This document shows positions 7,941 to 16,691 of a DNA stretch of 64,000 nt, piece after piece (position 1 is the stretch's first letter; the number at the start of each line of letters is the position of its first letter). The notes under the pieces were generated by a model. It ran no database searches. It was not told the origin of the DNA and saw only the letters and a list, made by a program, of their open reading frames with translations. The translations under genes were made by a program, and so were the position numbers. Origin of the DNA: Ruminiclostridium sufflavum DSM 19573 (GTDB taxonomy: Bacteria; Bacillota; Clostridia; Acetivibrionales; DSM-1351); contig NZ_QKMR01000006.1 of assembly GCF_003208175.1 (NCBI RefSeq), positions 144,696-208,695 on the forward strand, given 5' to 3'.

Positions 7941-8270
7941 ATGTATTATCGCGTAGCATTTGCCAGCACAGGGAAAGCGATTGACCAGCATTTCGGCTCT
8001 GCCCGCTATTTTCAGGTATACGACATTGACGGCGGCGAATCCAGGTTTTTTGAAACCCGAAAAATTACCGCCAAAGGCCAAAATAGCTGTGAGGGCGGAT
8101 TTGACCAACTGCTTGCGGCTCTTTCCGATTGCAATGCGGTGTTTACCCTAAAAATCGGAAGAAGTGCAGCGGCCTTTATGATTTCCCGTGGCGTGCGGGT
8201 TTTTGAGGCAACGGGAGAGGTGGAGGAGATTGCTGCCCGGCTGATTGCAGAGGATATTTTAGGAGAATAG
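7941..8270 (+). CDS. NifX/NafY-type iron-molybdenum cofactor-binding domain protein
   Basis: 109 residues matching the dinitrogenase Fe-Mo cofactor biosynthesis fold (NifX, NafY, C-terminal NifB): RVAFAST start, the DQHFGSARYFQVYD motif and the later GRSAAAFMISRGVRVFEA block. These small proteins carry or chaperone nitrogenase-type metal clusters. It starts 11 bp after the NifK-like stop with AAGGAGG upstream. Its presence supports the idea that the NifDK-like complex holds a complex metal cofactor. Confidence 0.83.
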   Translation: MYYRVAFASTGKAIDQHFGSARYFQVYDIDGGESRFFETRKITAKGQNSCEGGFDQLLAALSDCNAVFTLKIGRSAAAFMISRGVRVFEATGEVEEIAARLIAEDILGE

Positions 8271-8428
8271 AGGCGTTGGCAGGTGCAAAAGGGGCAGTCC
8301 CAGCCCCGGTATTACTGTGGCGGAAATCTCTGCCGGCTGCTTCAAGGAGTTGTATATACACCCGCTGAGATTTGAAAGCACCTTTTCTTACGGTTGATAT
8401 AATCATGAATATAAGGGGGTGGTGTTAT

Positions 8429-8578
8429 ATGAGTAGTGACTGTGACATGTGTGACTGCAGTTATATGCTGACACCAAGTAAATGTAAATACCACAACGGA
8501 AAGGGGTCAAAACATGACAAACGGAACTCAATTGCCGGCGTACCATTTCGATACGCAAAGGGTACGGGCAGGATATGA
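8429..8578 (+). CDS. Cys-rich upstream ORF overlapping metY
   Basis: A 49-codon ORF preceded by a GGGGGTGG stretch (8415-8422), beginning MSSDCDMCDCSYM with four of its five Cys in the first 20 residues. It runs out of frame 65 bp into the sulfhydrylase gene. The early Cys/Met codons resemble the other leader ORFs of this island, so translational coupling or stalling control of metY is possible. No terminator hairpin is seen between it and metY. It may be a chance frame. Confidence 0.4.
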   Translation: MSSDCDMCDCSYMLTPSKCKYHNGKGSKHDKRNSIAGVPFRYAKGTGRI

Positions 8579-9830
8579 GCCTACAGAGCATAACAATGCG
8601 GTATCACCACCTATTTATCAAAGCACAGCCTATGATTTTAAGGATGTGGAGCATGCAAGAAATCTATTCAGCTTTCAGGAGGCCGGAAATCTTTACACTC
8701 GCGTAGGCAATCCCACTGTAGCGGTGCTGGAGCAGCGGGTAGCGGCATTGGATGGCGCGGCAGGCGCCGTCGCACTGGCAAGCGGTATGGCTGCCATCAG
8801 CTATACGCTGTTAAATCTTGCCGAAGGCGGGGGAAGGATACTCGCCTCACCTTATCTTTATGGAGGCAGTGCCGACAGCTTTAAAAAGGTGTATCCAAAG
8901 CTGGGGATTCAGTTTGATTACGCTAAAAATATCTTGAACCCCGAAAAGCTGGCGGAGGAAATCACTCCAGACACCAAGGCTGTTTTTATTGAGAGTATTT
9001 CAAACCCCAATACAGTACTGCTGGATGTGGATGCAATAGCTAAGGCCGCTCATGAACAGGGTATTCCTCTGGTAGTGGACAATACAATTGCCACGCCCTA
9101 TCTCTTTAATCCCATTGCCCATGGAGCGGATATTGTCATCTACTCCGCGACAAAAGGACTGAACGGCCACGGTAACATTATCGGGGGATTGGTTCTGGAA
9201 AGCGGCAGCTTTAACTGGGAAAGTGAAAAATTTCCGCAGTTTTCGGAAAAATACTATACCCTGAGAGAATCGAACGGCAACCACAGAAGTTTTCCGGAGG
9301 TTTTCCCGGACTTTCCTTTCACAACACGGATTCGTTTTAATTACCTCAATTATTTCGGTGCGGCTATCGGCCCCTTTGATGCTTATCTTGCTATTATAGG
9401 GCTGGAAACGCTGTCTGAACGTTTGACAAAGCAAAGCCAAAATGCCGTAACTCTAGCGGAATATTTAAACGCCCACGAATCGGTGGAATGGGTTCGGTAT
9501 CCGGCGCTTGAAGACAGCCCGCATCATACGCTCTATCAACGGGATTTCAAAAACGGTGCGGGCGGGATTCTTTCCTTCGGATTTAAAGGAACACAGGAGC
9601 AGCGGGAAATTTTCCTTAATGCGATTAGACTTTTCCACTACCACGTCAATATCGGCGATGCAAGATCCCTCATAGTCAATTCTCCTCAAACCACACACGG
9701 TGAACTGGAAGCCGATGAAAAGGCCGCCGCCGATATTCCCGAAAACCTGATCCGTATTTCGGCAGGCTTGGAAGATCCGGCAGATTTAATTGCAGATTTA
9801 GAGCAGGCTTTTCAAAAAGCAACCAAGTAA
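8514..9830 (+). CDS. metY: O-acetylhomoserine sulfhydrylase (O-acetyl-L-homoserine aminocarboxypropyltransferase)
   Basis: 438 residues, the usual length. Features: FDTQRVRAGYEP start, PPIYQSTAYDF, YTRVGNPT, ALASGMAAISY, pyridine-binding Asp in VVDNTIATP (about 189) and Schiff-base Lys in YSATKGLNGHG (about 214). The enzyme joins O-acetylhomoserine with sulfide or methanethiol to give homocysteine or methionine. Lying between the nitrogenase-like operon and an organosulfur-type importer, it is the natural acceptor for sulfur released by the NifDK-like enzyme. RBS GGAAAGGGG lies upstream of the ATG. Confidence 0.88.
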   Translation: MTNGTQLPAYHFDTQRVRAGYEPTEHNNAVSPPIYQSTAYDFKDVEHARNLFSFQEAGNLYTRVGNPTVAVLEQRVAALDGAAGAVALASGMAAISYTLLNLAEGGGRILASPYLYGGSADSFKKVYPKLGIQFDYAKNILNPEKLAEEITPDTKAVFIESISNPNTVLLDVDAIAKAAHEQGIPLVVDNTIATPYLFNPIAHGADIVIYSATKGLNGHGNIIGGLVLESGSFNWESEKFPQFSEKYYTLRESNGNHRSFPEVFPDFPFTTRIRFNYLNYFGAAIGPFDAYLAIIGLETLSERLTKQSQNAVTLAEYLNAHESVEWVRYPALEDSPHHTLYQRDFKNGAGGILSFGFKGTQEQREIFLNAIRLFHYHVNIGDARSLIVNSPQTTHGELEADEKAAADIPENLIRISAGLEDPADLIADLEQAFQKATK

Positions 9831-9887
9831 ATATTTTTGCTCAATAAACATATTAGCCATATACAAATTAAAGGGGGATTGTTTATC

Positions 9888-10937
9888 ATGAAAATCAAAA
9901 GACACACCCGGATTTTTGCGGGCCTGCTTTCGCTGCTTCTAAGCCTGTCGCTTGCAGCGTGTGCTTCTAATACCGAAACCACAAATGCAGACAGTAAATT
10001 CAAATACGGCAGGATTGATATTCCCGGCAAAGACGGCGCACTTTGCGGAGCACCTATCTATATAGCATATGACAAGGGGTTCTTTGCCGAAGAGGGCTTT
10101 GATGTAAACCTCATTTCTGCCGACGCGGAGACCCGCAAAATCGGGCTCAACAACGGAACTATTCCGATTGTAAACGGTGACTTTCAGTTCTTTCCTTCCA
10201 TTGAAGAAGGCGTGAACGTGAAGGTTGTAGACGGTCTGCACAACGGCTGCATAAAGTTTATCGTCAAAAAAGGCTCTTCCATTAGAACGGCGGCTGACCT
10301 GAAGGGCAAGAAAATTGCCGTAGATGAAATTGGAGGCACACCGCATCAGGTAGCCAGCGTGTGGGTGGAAAAAGCCGGTATTTCCGCAAAACCCGAGGAT
10401 AAAGAGGTGGAGTTTCTTGTGTTTTCCGATGGAAATCTTGAAATAGAAGCCCTTAAAAAAGGAGATGTGGATGTCGCTGCTTTGTGGGATCCGCTCGGCT
10501 CCATCTACACCACAGGTGATAACGCCAAGGACTATGAAGTGCTGTTTGATCTTTCCACCGACCCGACCTTTGCAGGCAAGTATTGCTGCTTCCTCTATGC
10601 CTCAGACAAGGTAATCAGGGATAATCCCGAAAAGGTTGCCGCACTGCTGTATGCCTATCAAAAGGCGCAGGATTGGATAGCGAAAAATCCGAAGGAGGCG
10701 GTAGATATAATCTCTGATAAGAAGTACTCCGCCATTGAGGACAAAGCGCTGGCAGAAGAGCTTCTGAAGAGCTATGTCTATCCGTCTGCGGAAGACCGAG
10801 CCGCCAACAGGCAGGATGTAGGCAAGGATGTGGAATACTTTGCCACAGAGCTTTACAATATCGGATACCTCAAGACTGATCCGGCGCAATTCGCAAAGGA
10901 TGCTTATTATAAGGTGGACTTAAAGCTTGGCAAATAA
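9888..10937 (+). CDS. ABC transporter substrate-binding lipoprotein, SsuA/TauA/NMT1 type
   Basis: 349 residues. The signal peptide ends in a lipobox LAACAS, so the protein is anchored outside the membrane. The body has a two-lobed NMT1/SsuA-like layout: GAPIYIAYDKGFFAEEGFDV, a hinge near ADLKGKKIAVDEIGGTPHQ, and LKKGDVDVAALWDP. Family members bind sulfonates, taurine, nitrate, pyrimidine precursors or aromatic sulfur compounds. ATG at 9888 with AGGGGG upstream. Context between sulfur genes argues for an organosulfur ligand. Confidence 0.83.
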   Translation: MKIKRHTRIFAGLLSLLLSLSLAACASNTETTNADSKFKYGRIDIPGKDGALCGAPIYIAYDKGFFAEEGFDVNLISADAETRKIGLNNGTIPIVNGDFQFFPSIEEGVNVKVVDGLHNGCIKFIVKKGSSIRTAADLKGKKIAVDEIGGTPHQVASVWVEKAGISAKPEDKEVEFLVFSDGNLEIEALKKGDVDVAALWDPLGSIYTTGDNAKDYEVLFDLSTDPTFAGKYCCFLYASDKVIRDNPEKVAALLYAYQKAQDWIAKNPKEAVDIISDKKYSAIEDKALAEELLKSYVYPSAEDRAANRQDVGKDVEYFATELYNIGYLKTDPAQFAKDAYYKVDLKLGK

Positions 10938-10964
10938 TAGCAGACCTCCAAAGGAGAAAAATAT

Positions 10965-12062
10965 ATGAACACATCATCTGCAACATCATTTTGGCGCTCC
11001 ATTGCGGTTGCACTGCGTCTGCCTATTTCCACGAACAAAAGTGAGAGAAGGCAGACGGCCGGGCAATCTATCGGGAATAAAAAATTTATACTGCTTTCCG
11101 TTCTAACTGTGGCTGGATTCACTGCAGCCATTCTTGTAAACCTTTTGTTTCCGCAATTTGCCTCTGTCAAGATTTCACATTATCCCTTGCTTGGCGGGAT
11201 GGAGCTTGACATTAACGGAGCATACCGAATTGTGCTGATTGCATTAATTTTGCTTTATCTGGGTATTGCGTCGTTTTCATGGCTTGACCCTGAACGCCGC
11301 AAGAAATTTCAGAAACGGATGCCGTTTCGGTTTGTAATTGGTCTGGTTCTGGCATTATGGGATGTTTTTGGAACCAAGCTCCTGCTTTTGCCGCAGCCGT
11401 TCTTTCCCGGTCCTGCGCGGATTATAGAATCCTTTTTGATGGAAAGCGGCTACATATGGCAAAACACCCTTTATTCCCTGCGGCTGTTTTTGGTGGGATT
11501 TATACTGGGTGTTGCCCTTGGAGTGGGCACAGGCATCCTTATCGGCTGGTTTCATAGCATATATTACTGGGTGTATCCGGTGCTCAAAATAACAGGAGTA
11601 ATTCCCGCTGTGGCATGGATGCCGTTTGCATTAACCCTGTTTCCCACTCCGTTTGCTGCAGCCACTTTTCTAATTATCATCTGTGCGTGGTTTCCTGTGG
11701 CCTCTTTGACTGCATCGGGTATTGCGGGCACACCGAAGGTGCATTTTGAAGTGGCGAGAACACTCGGAGCGAAAACACCCTATCTGGTTTTTCGTGTGGC
11801 GATTCCTCATGCCCTGCCAAATATTTTTACCGGCATATCCACTGCAAACGCATTTACCTTTACAACGCTGGTAATGGCCGAAATGATGGGGCAGCCCGGC
11901 GGCTTGGGGTATTATATAAACGCCTCAAAAGTTTGGAGTGCCTATTATAAGGTATTTGCGGCTATCTTGGTTATGGCTGTGCTGTTCAGCCTGATTATGT
12001 ATGCTATTGGCCTGATTCAAGGCCGCTTGCTGCGTTGGCAGAAAGGATTGGTGAAAGCATGA
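10965..12062 (+). CDS. ABC transporter permease, SsuC/TauC type
   Basis: 365 residues, longer than usual SsuC because of an extra N-terminal part (about 1-110) with two membrane helices. The C-terminal part carries the BPD-permease fold with the EAA-type loop GTPKVHFEVARTLGAKTP followed by IPHALPNIF. It pairs with the lipoprotein before it and overlaps the ATPase gene by 4 bp (ATGA). It forms the membrane channel of the putative organosulfur importer. Confidence 0.83.
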   Translation: MNTSSATSFWRSIAVALRLPISTNKSERRQTAGQSIGNKKFILLSVLTVAGFTAAILVNLLFPQFASVKISHYPLLGGMELDINGAYRIVLIALILLYLGIASFSWLDPERRKKFQKRMPFRFVIGLVLALWDVFGTKLLLLPQPFFPGPARIIESFLMESGYIWQNTLYSLRLFLVGFILGVALGVGTGILIGWFHSIYYWVYPVLKITGVIPAVAWMPFALTLFPTPFAAATFLIIICAWFPVASLTASGIAGTPKVHFEVARTLGAKTPYLVFRVAIPHALPNIFTGISTANAFTFTTLVMAEMMGQPGGLGYYINASKVWSAYYKVFAAILVMAVLFSLIMYAIGLIQGRLLRWQKGLVKA

Positions 12063-12865
12063 GTGAACAGCGGCTATCTGTTGTAAATAATGTGATATTG
12101 CGGATTGATTCGGTCAATCGCACCTATATAGATGATGCGGATAATTCCGTTGAAGCGTTGCAGGAGGTGAGCCTTTCTGTAAAACGGGGCGAATTCCTGT
12201 CTGTCATAGGTTCCTCAGGCTGCGGTAAAACTACTCTTTTGCGGCTGATTGCAGGGCTTGACACACCTGAATCGGGAGAACTGATGCTAGATGGAGAAAA
12301 AATCACGCAGCCGGCACCGCAGCGCGGCTATGTCTTTCAGCAGGGCAGCCTGTTTCCCTGGCTTACAGTTGAGCAGAACATTGCGGTGGGATTGAAGGCA
12401 CGCGGTATCTATAAAGAAAACAAGGGCCAAGTGGCGGAGTATATTAAGCTCATAGGATTAAACGGATTTGAAAAATCCTATCCTCACCAGATTTCCGGCG
12501 GTATGGCACAGCGCGTTGCTATTGCCCGTGCACTCATCAATAATCCAACCATTCTGCTGCTGGATGAGCCAATGGGAGCCTTGGATTCCTTCACGCGTGC
12601 CGATATTCAGTATAAATTGCTGGAGCTTTGGAGGAAGAAGAATATAACTATGATTCTGGTAACACACGATGTGGATGAAGCAATTTATCTTTCCGACCGC
12701 ATTGTGATTATGACAGCTCGTCCCGGCAAAATAAAAGAGATCATCGAGGTCAAATTGAAGCATCCAAGAGATCGCGGAAAATCAGATTTTCTCGCCCTGC
12801 GGCGCGATATCCTTGAAAAGCTGCATTTGGCCAGCACAAGTCCTCAGCCTGAATATATGATTTGA
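12059..12865 (+). CDS. ABC transporter ATP-binding protein, SsuB/TauB type
   Basis: 268 residues with Walker [11 protein letters not shown]-loop QQGSLFPW, signature [15 protein letters not shown], Walker [13 protein letters not shown] and H-loop VTHDVDEAI, the standard SsuB/TauB/NrtD pattern. The ATG at 12059 overlaps the permease stop; an in-frame ATG-less upstream extension is not needed. It energises the importer formed with the two preceding genes. Confidence 0.85.
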   Translation: MSEQRLSVVNNVILRIDSVNRTYIDDADNSVEALQEVSLSVKRGEFLSVIGSSGCGKTTLLRLIAGLDTPESGELMLDGEKITQPAPQRGYVFQQGSLFPWLTVEQNIAVGLKARGIYKENKGQVAEYIKLIGLNGFEKSYPHQISGGMAQRVAIARALINNPTILLLDEPMGALDSFTRADIQYKLLELWRKKNITMILVTHDVDEAIYLSDRIVIMTARPGKIKEIIEVKLKHPRDRGKSDFLALRRDILEKLHLASTSPQPEYMI

Positions 12866-13015
12866 AGCCATGCCCGGAGTACCGTGCCGGACACTGTCAG
12901 GAGAAGCGGTAATAAACGAGCATTTTGCACACTTGTATGAGGCTTTATATATGCTTGACTGCCGGCTGGATTCTGTATGTACATAAAAGATATTGCAGCA
13001 AAGGAGATAAGATTT

Positions 13016-13099
13016 ATGCTTTTAACGGAAAGGCGAGGTTATATTGACTGCATGATGCTGGAGAAATGCTGCAACAATGCCGCAAGGAGGAAGAGAACC
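13016..13099 (+). other. In-frame Cys/Met-rich leader-like segment before metN
   Basis: An ATG at 13016 has its own AAGGAG (13001-13006) and reads in frame through 28 codons into metN. It begins MLLTERRGYIDC, continues with CMM and CC, and then meets a second strong AAGGAGG (13085-13091) before the metN ATG. The LLTxRRxxID start resembles the short RRHVDL-type cysteine leader peptides known upstream of sulfur genes in actinobacteria (from memory). It could be a leader fused in frame or a real N-terminal extension. Confidence 0.45.
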
Positions 13100-13912
13100 A
13101 TGAGTGAGCTTGATAATTCCGCGGAAGCGGAGAAACCATATATTGATATTCAGAACCTGACAAAATCATTTACGGTCAAGGGTGAGAGGCTGGAGGTGCT
13201 GAAGGGAATCTCTCTATCTATTTGCAAGGGTGATGTCTTCGGTATCATCGGGCTGTCCGGAGCCGGTAAATCCACGCTGGCAAGGTGCATAAACCGCCTT
13301 GAGACACCGGATACCGGCAGGGTTATCATAGACGGTGTTGATATATTGAGCCTTTCAAAAAGCCAGCTCCGAAGAGAACGGCAGCAAATCGGCATGATTT
13401 TTCAGACCTTCAACCTCTTTGAGGCTAAAACGGTTTATCAGAATATTGCCTATCCTCTTGCCATTAGAGGAGTAAAAAAAGAGAAACGCGACAGGCGCGT
13501 CAGAGAAATAGCTGAAGTGGTCGGTTTGCAGGAAAAGCTGTCTGCCTACCCGGCGGGATTGTCCGGCGGTCAGAAGCAGAGGATAGGAATCGCAAGAGCT
13601 CTAGCCAATAATCCCGATATTCTTCTCTCGGATGAGGCTACCAGTGCTCTTGATCCGCAAACAACCCTCAGTATTTTGGAGCTGCTCAAGGACATAAACA
13701 AAACGATGGGACTGACAATTCTGCTGATTACCCACGAGCTGGACGTTATCAAATATACCACCAGAAACATGGCGGTGCTGGAGGATGGCGTCATCAGCGA
13801 AGCCGGAAGAACCGGAGATATCTTCGCAAATCCAAACAGTGCGACCGGAAAAATGTTTCTAAAGGTTTATTCCGAGCTTCAGGAGAGCTATGTGCAAGGA
13901 GGCGGTATATGA
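13100..13912 (+). CDS. metN: Methionine-type ABC transporter ATP-binding protein
   Basis: 270 residues from the ATG at 13100 (alternative start at 13016). Walker A GLSGAGKST, LSGGQKQRIGIARAL signature, Walker B ILLSDEATSALDP and THELDVI H-loop, with the MetN-like sequence IFQTFNLFEAKTVYQNIAYPL. MetN ends normally with an ACT-like methionine-sensing domain of about 90 residues; this protein stops at about 270, so that regulatory domain is missing. Overlaps metI by 4 bp (ATGA). Confidence 0.85.
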   Translation: MSELDNSAEAEKPYIDIQNLTKSFTVKGERLEVLKGISLSICKGDVFGIIGLSGAGKSTLARCINRLETPDTGRVIIDGVDILSLSKSQLRRERQQIGMIFQTFNLFEAKTVYQNIAYPLAIRGVKKEKRDRRVREIAEVVGLQEKLSAYPAGLSGGQKQRIGIARALANNPDILLSDEATSALDPQTTLSILELLKDINKTMGLTILLITHELDVIKYTTRNMAVLEDGVISEAGRTGDIFANPNSATGKMFLKVYSELQESYVQGGGI

Positions 13913-14619
13913 GCCTTTTAAATACTTCATTCTGGGAAGTCTTTAAAGCTTCCTTTTCTCCGGGGGTGTGGAAGGAAATATGGCCTGCCGCCCTCGATAC
14001 CCTGTATATGACCTTTATTGCAGCTCTGATTACTCTGGTGTTCGGCCTGCTTCTGGGTATAATAATGACTCTTACCGCCAAGGACGGTCTGCGGCCTGTA
14101 CGCACCTTCAACACAAGCATGGGCTGGCTCGTCAACTGCCTGCGTTCATTGCCTCAGATGATTATGATTATTTTAATGATTCCTGTGGCAAGGATGGTAT
14201 TAGGCCAATCCTACGGTATAAATTCCTGTATTATCGCACTTGCCGCCTCCTGTATTCCTATGTATGCCCGCATTGTACAAAGCAGCCTGCTGGAAATCTC
14301 CAAAGGAAAAATTGAGGCGGCTAAATCTATGGGCAGCAGCAATCTGCAAATCGTTTTGCGGGTGCTGCTGCCGGAAACCCTGCCTTCGCTTATACGCGGC
14401 TTTACAGTAGCGGTAATAGCAATTATTTCTATGAGTGCCTTGGCTGGTAATTTCGGTGCAGGCGGAATAGGAGATATTGCCGTACGGTTCGGGTTTCAGC
14501 GTTTTCAGCACGAGGTTCTCTTTGCCTGTGTATATGTTCTTATAATAATAGTACAAATTGTCCAGTTTGCGGGTGACTTTGCATCCAAGCTCATTCTTAA
14601 AAAGAGGCATCTTATTTAG
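13909..14619 (+). CDS. metI: Methionine-type ABC transporter permease
   Basis: 236 residues, five to six membrane helices, MetI family: AALDTLYMTFIAALITLVFG near the start and the EAA loop GKIEAAKSMGSSNLQIVLRVLLPETLPSLI, then SALAGNFGAGGIGDIAVRFGFQRF, a hallmark of MetI. It forms the channel for D/L-methionine or related sulfur compounds with MetN and MetQ. Start codon overlaps metN. Confidence 0.88.
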   Translation: MSLLNTSFWEVFKASFSPGVWKEIWPAALDTLYMTFIAALITLVFGLLLGIIMTLTAKDGLRPVRTFNTSMGWLVNCLRSLPQMIMIILMIPVARMVLGQSYGINSCIIALAASCIPMYARIVQSSLLEISKGKIEAAKSMGSSNLQIVLRVLLPETLPSLIRGFTVAVIAIISMSALAGNFGAGGIGDIAVRFGFQRFQHEVLFACVYVLIIIVQIVQFAGDFASKLILKKRHLI

Positions 14620-14653
14620 CAAGCTTAAATTTAATTAAAAGGAGCTGCATATT

Positions 14654-15526
14654 ATGAAAAAGATTATTAACATGATTATATTAACCGCCCTGACCTTAAC
14701 CAGCCTTGCTGCCTGCTCGCCAAATGGCGGCGGCACCTTATCAGGCAGCACATCCTCAGAAGGTACCCCTTCAGTAACTTCCGGCACTGTTCAGAGCATA
14801 GAAATCAAGGGTATCGCTGACCTTGTTCCCCACAGTGAGCTTATAGAATATGTCAAAGACAAACTGGCTGCCGAGGGAGTTATCGTTACGCTGGTATCCA
14901 CTGCGGCGGATGCTACCACCAATGAGCGTACAGAAGCAAAGGAAGTCGATTTCAATTTCTTTCAGCATTACCCCTATTTAAAGCAGTGGAATGAGACCAA
15001 CGGAGGGCATCTGATTAATGTTGCTGATATTCATGTTGAACCCATCAGTGCCTATTCTGACAAGTATAAAACAACGGAGGAGGTTCCGGATAATGCCAAA
15101 ATAGCCATTCCTAATGATGCAACCAACGAATACCGCGCTTTGCGGATTCTGGAAATAGCCGGTTTTATAAAACTTGACGAAACGGCTGCGACCAACCTGA
15201 AGGCATCAGTATCAAATGTCAAGGAATACCTCAGGCCGGTTAAGCTGGTGGAGCTGGACAGTGCGACTATTATCCCCACCAAGGAGGATTTTGACGTATT
15301 CATCACTAACGTAAATAAGGCACTTGAAGCGGGGATTACTTCTGCCGTTCTGTTTAAAGAAGGCGAGGATTCGCCTTATGCCAACATCATAGCTGTTCGC
15401 AGTGATTTGTCCGCCGGTAAGCGGGCAGCAGTAGATAAGCTGGTGAAGGCTCTCCGGTCGGAAGATACCCGTAAATATATTTCTGAGAAGTATAATGGGA
15501 AGGTTATTCCGGCAAAGCTGAAATAA
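14654..15526 (+). CDS. metQ: Methionine-binding lipoprotein, NlpA/MetQ family
   Basis: 290 residues. The signal peptide ends in LAACSP, a lipobox. The body follows MetQ: IADLVPHSELIEYVKDKLA, DFNFFQHYPYLKQWNETNGG, and a VEPISAYSDKYKT block, here followed by EEVPDNAKIAIPNDATNEYRALRILE. It delivers methionine or an analogue to MetNI. AAAGGAG lies 8 nt before the ATG. Last gene of the sulfur island; a terminator follows at 15603. Confidence 0.88.
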   Translation: MKKIINMIILTALTLTSLAACSPNGGGTLSGSTSSEGTPSVTSGTVQSIEIKGIADLVPHSELIEYVKDKLAAEGVIVTLVSTAADATTNERTEAKEVDFNFFQHYPYLKQWNETNGGHLINVADIHVEPISAYSDKYKTTEEVPDNAKIAIPNDATNEYRALRILEIAGFIKLDETAATNLKASVSNVKEYLRPVKLVELDSATIIPTKEDFDVFITNVNKALEAGITSAVLFKEGEDSPYANIIAVRSDLSAGKRAAVDKLVKALRSEDTRKYISEKYNGKVIPAKLK

Positions 15527-15602
15527 CTGTGCTGCTATGATATTATTCTTACTATATGCAGAGGTATATGAACGGAATAAATTTATACAGGAGATACGTT
15601 TA

Positions 15603-15637
15603 CCCAAAAAAGCCCAATGACACCGGGCTTTTTTGGG
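15603..15637. terminator. Bidirectional terminator between metQ and hydrolase gene
   Basis: Perfect 13-bp stem CCCAAAAAAGCCC / GGGCTTTTTTGGG with a 9-nt loop, between convergent genes. The A- and T-rich arms allow termination on both strands. Confidence 0.8.
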
Positions 15638-15663
15638 CTTGCCTTAGATTGCAATTTGAAAAA

Positions 15664-16584
15664 TTACCATTTTTCTATCGCCTTCGATAATTTTGCATCA
15701 ATATCCATTCTTGTTCTTTTGCATTTGCTCGGATTCTGCCTGCCGGATTTAAATGCAAAGCGAATTAACAAGCCGGAAACCAATGGTATGACAGACTCAA
15801 GCATAGTCTGCGGAAAAACAAAATGTGTTCCGTATTTATAAAGCAGCGATTGGTACTGACTGTCATGGGCATGGCTTTCAAGCCTGTTTTCCATTCTTTT
15901 GATATACCTGCAGGTATCCCATAATGCGTCGTCTTCAGCTCCTATAAAAATAATACTGCCTTTAATATTCTCAACCTTTATTTTTTCTTCCTCGCTAACA
16001 GGATGCAGCCTTTCTGATTCACAAAACATTTCTCTGCTTGCGATAAAATTTCCGCTCTCCTTTGATTCCTTTTTAATCATTTGCCAATATGCCGGATGGC
16101 GGTATGCATACGGAAGATAGGGCAAAGGCTTTCCTTCATATGAAACGCTTGATTCATTTACACCCGGTCTTTCATGGGCGCCATCAAGCCTGTCCTGGTA
16201 AAAGCCTTCCATAATAAAATCGCTTGGCGTCAGGGCAATTGTTAATGTAATATCATGGTAATATGACGCGGCAACCAAAGCCAGCATACCGGTAGTGGAG
16301 GCTCCTGCAATTCCAATTTTATTGTTCTCCTGTGTTTTAAGATATTTGATGGCTGCCTCGAATCTTTCTAAAGGATAATTATGATGACCATAGTCTTTTT
16401 TAGAAGGAGACATGGCCAATACGTTACATCCCAGCTTCTGAAACCACTTCACACCTGAAACAGCCATTCTGTCATCAACGGCATCGCCAAGCATCAGGAT
16501 AATAGCTTTGTCGCTTTTGGCAGCATTAGGATAATATGCTCCGTAAAAGCTGTCTTTCTCTATATTAAAAAAAAGTTTTTTCAT
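15664..16584 (-). CDS. Alpha/beta hydrolase, BAAT/acyl-CoA thioesterase C-terminal type
   Basis: 306 residues. Nucleophile elbow GIAGASTTG (Ser near residue 95), an acid region GAEDDALWDTC, and a His in YGTHFVFP, in the order Ser-Asp-His. The pattern and the GFYQDRLDG/Y-rich middle match the bile acid-CoA:amino acid N-acyltransferase/acyl-CoA thioester hydrolase C-terminal domain that stands alone in many clostridia. Substrate unknown. No signal peptide, so cytoplasmic. It converges on the sulfur island and has no obvious operon partner. Confidence 0.7.
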   Translation of the reverse strand: MKKLFFNIEKDSFYGAYYPNAAKSDKAIILMLGDAVDDRMAVSGVKWFQKLGCNVLAMSPSKKDYGHHNYPLERFEAAIKYLKTQENNKIGIAGASTTGMLALVAASYYHDITLTIALTPSDFIMEGFYQDRLDGAHERPGVNESSVSYEGKPLPYLPYAYRHPAYWQMIKKESKESGNFIASREMFCESERLHPVSEEEKIKVENIKGSIIFIGAEDDALWDTCRYIKRMENRLESHAHDSQYQSLLYKYGTHFVFPQTMLESVIPLVSGLLIRFAFKSGRQNPSKCKRTRMDIDAKLSKAIEKW

Positions 16585-16650
16585 GTTATCGCCTCTTTAA
16601 AATCCAGATTATCTGCGTGATGAACAAGCTCTGATATATAATATTACTAA

Positions 16651-16690
16651 AAAAAGACATAACAATCCTTGGCGGAAAGCTATGTCTTTT
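16651..16690 (-). terminator. Terminator of tRNA-Trp
   Basis: AAAAGACATA and TATGTCTTTT arms (16652-16661, 16681-16690) form a stem on the minus transcript, ending in a U-run, directly after the tRNA 3' end. Confidence 0.7.
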
Positions 16691-16691
16691 C

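Noticed and set aside
8271..8428. SAM or cobalamin riboswitch before metY
   Set aside because: No kink-turn or core pattern of an S-box, nor a convincing B12 box, could be traced; the segment reads more like a decayed coding stretch (GITVAEISAGCFKELYIHP).
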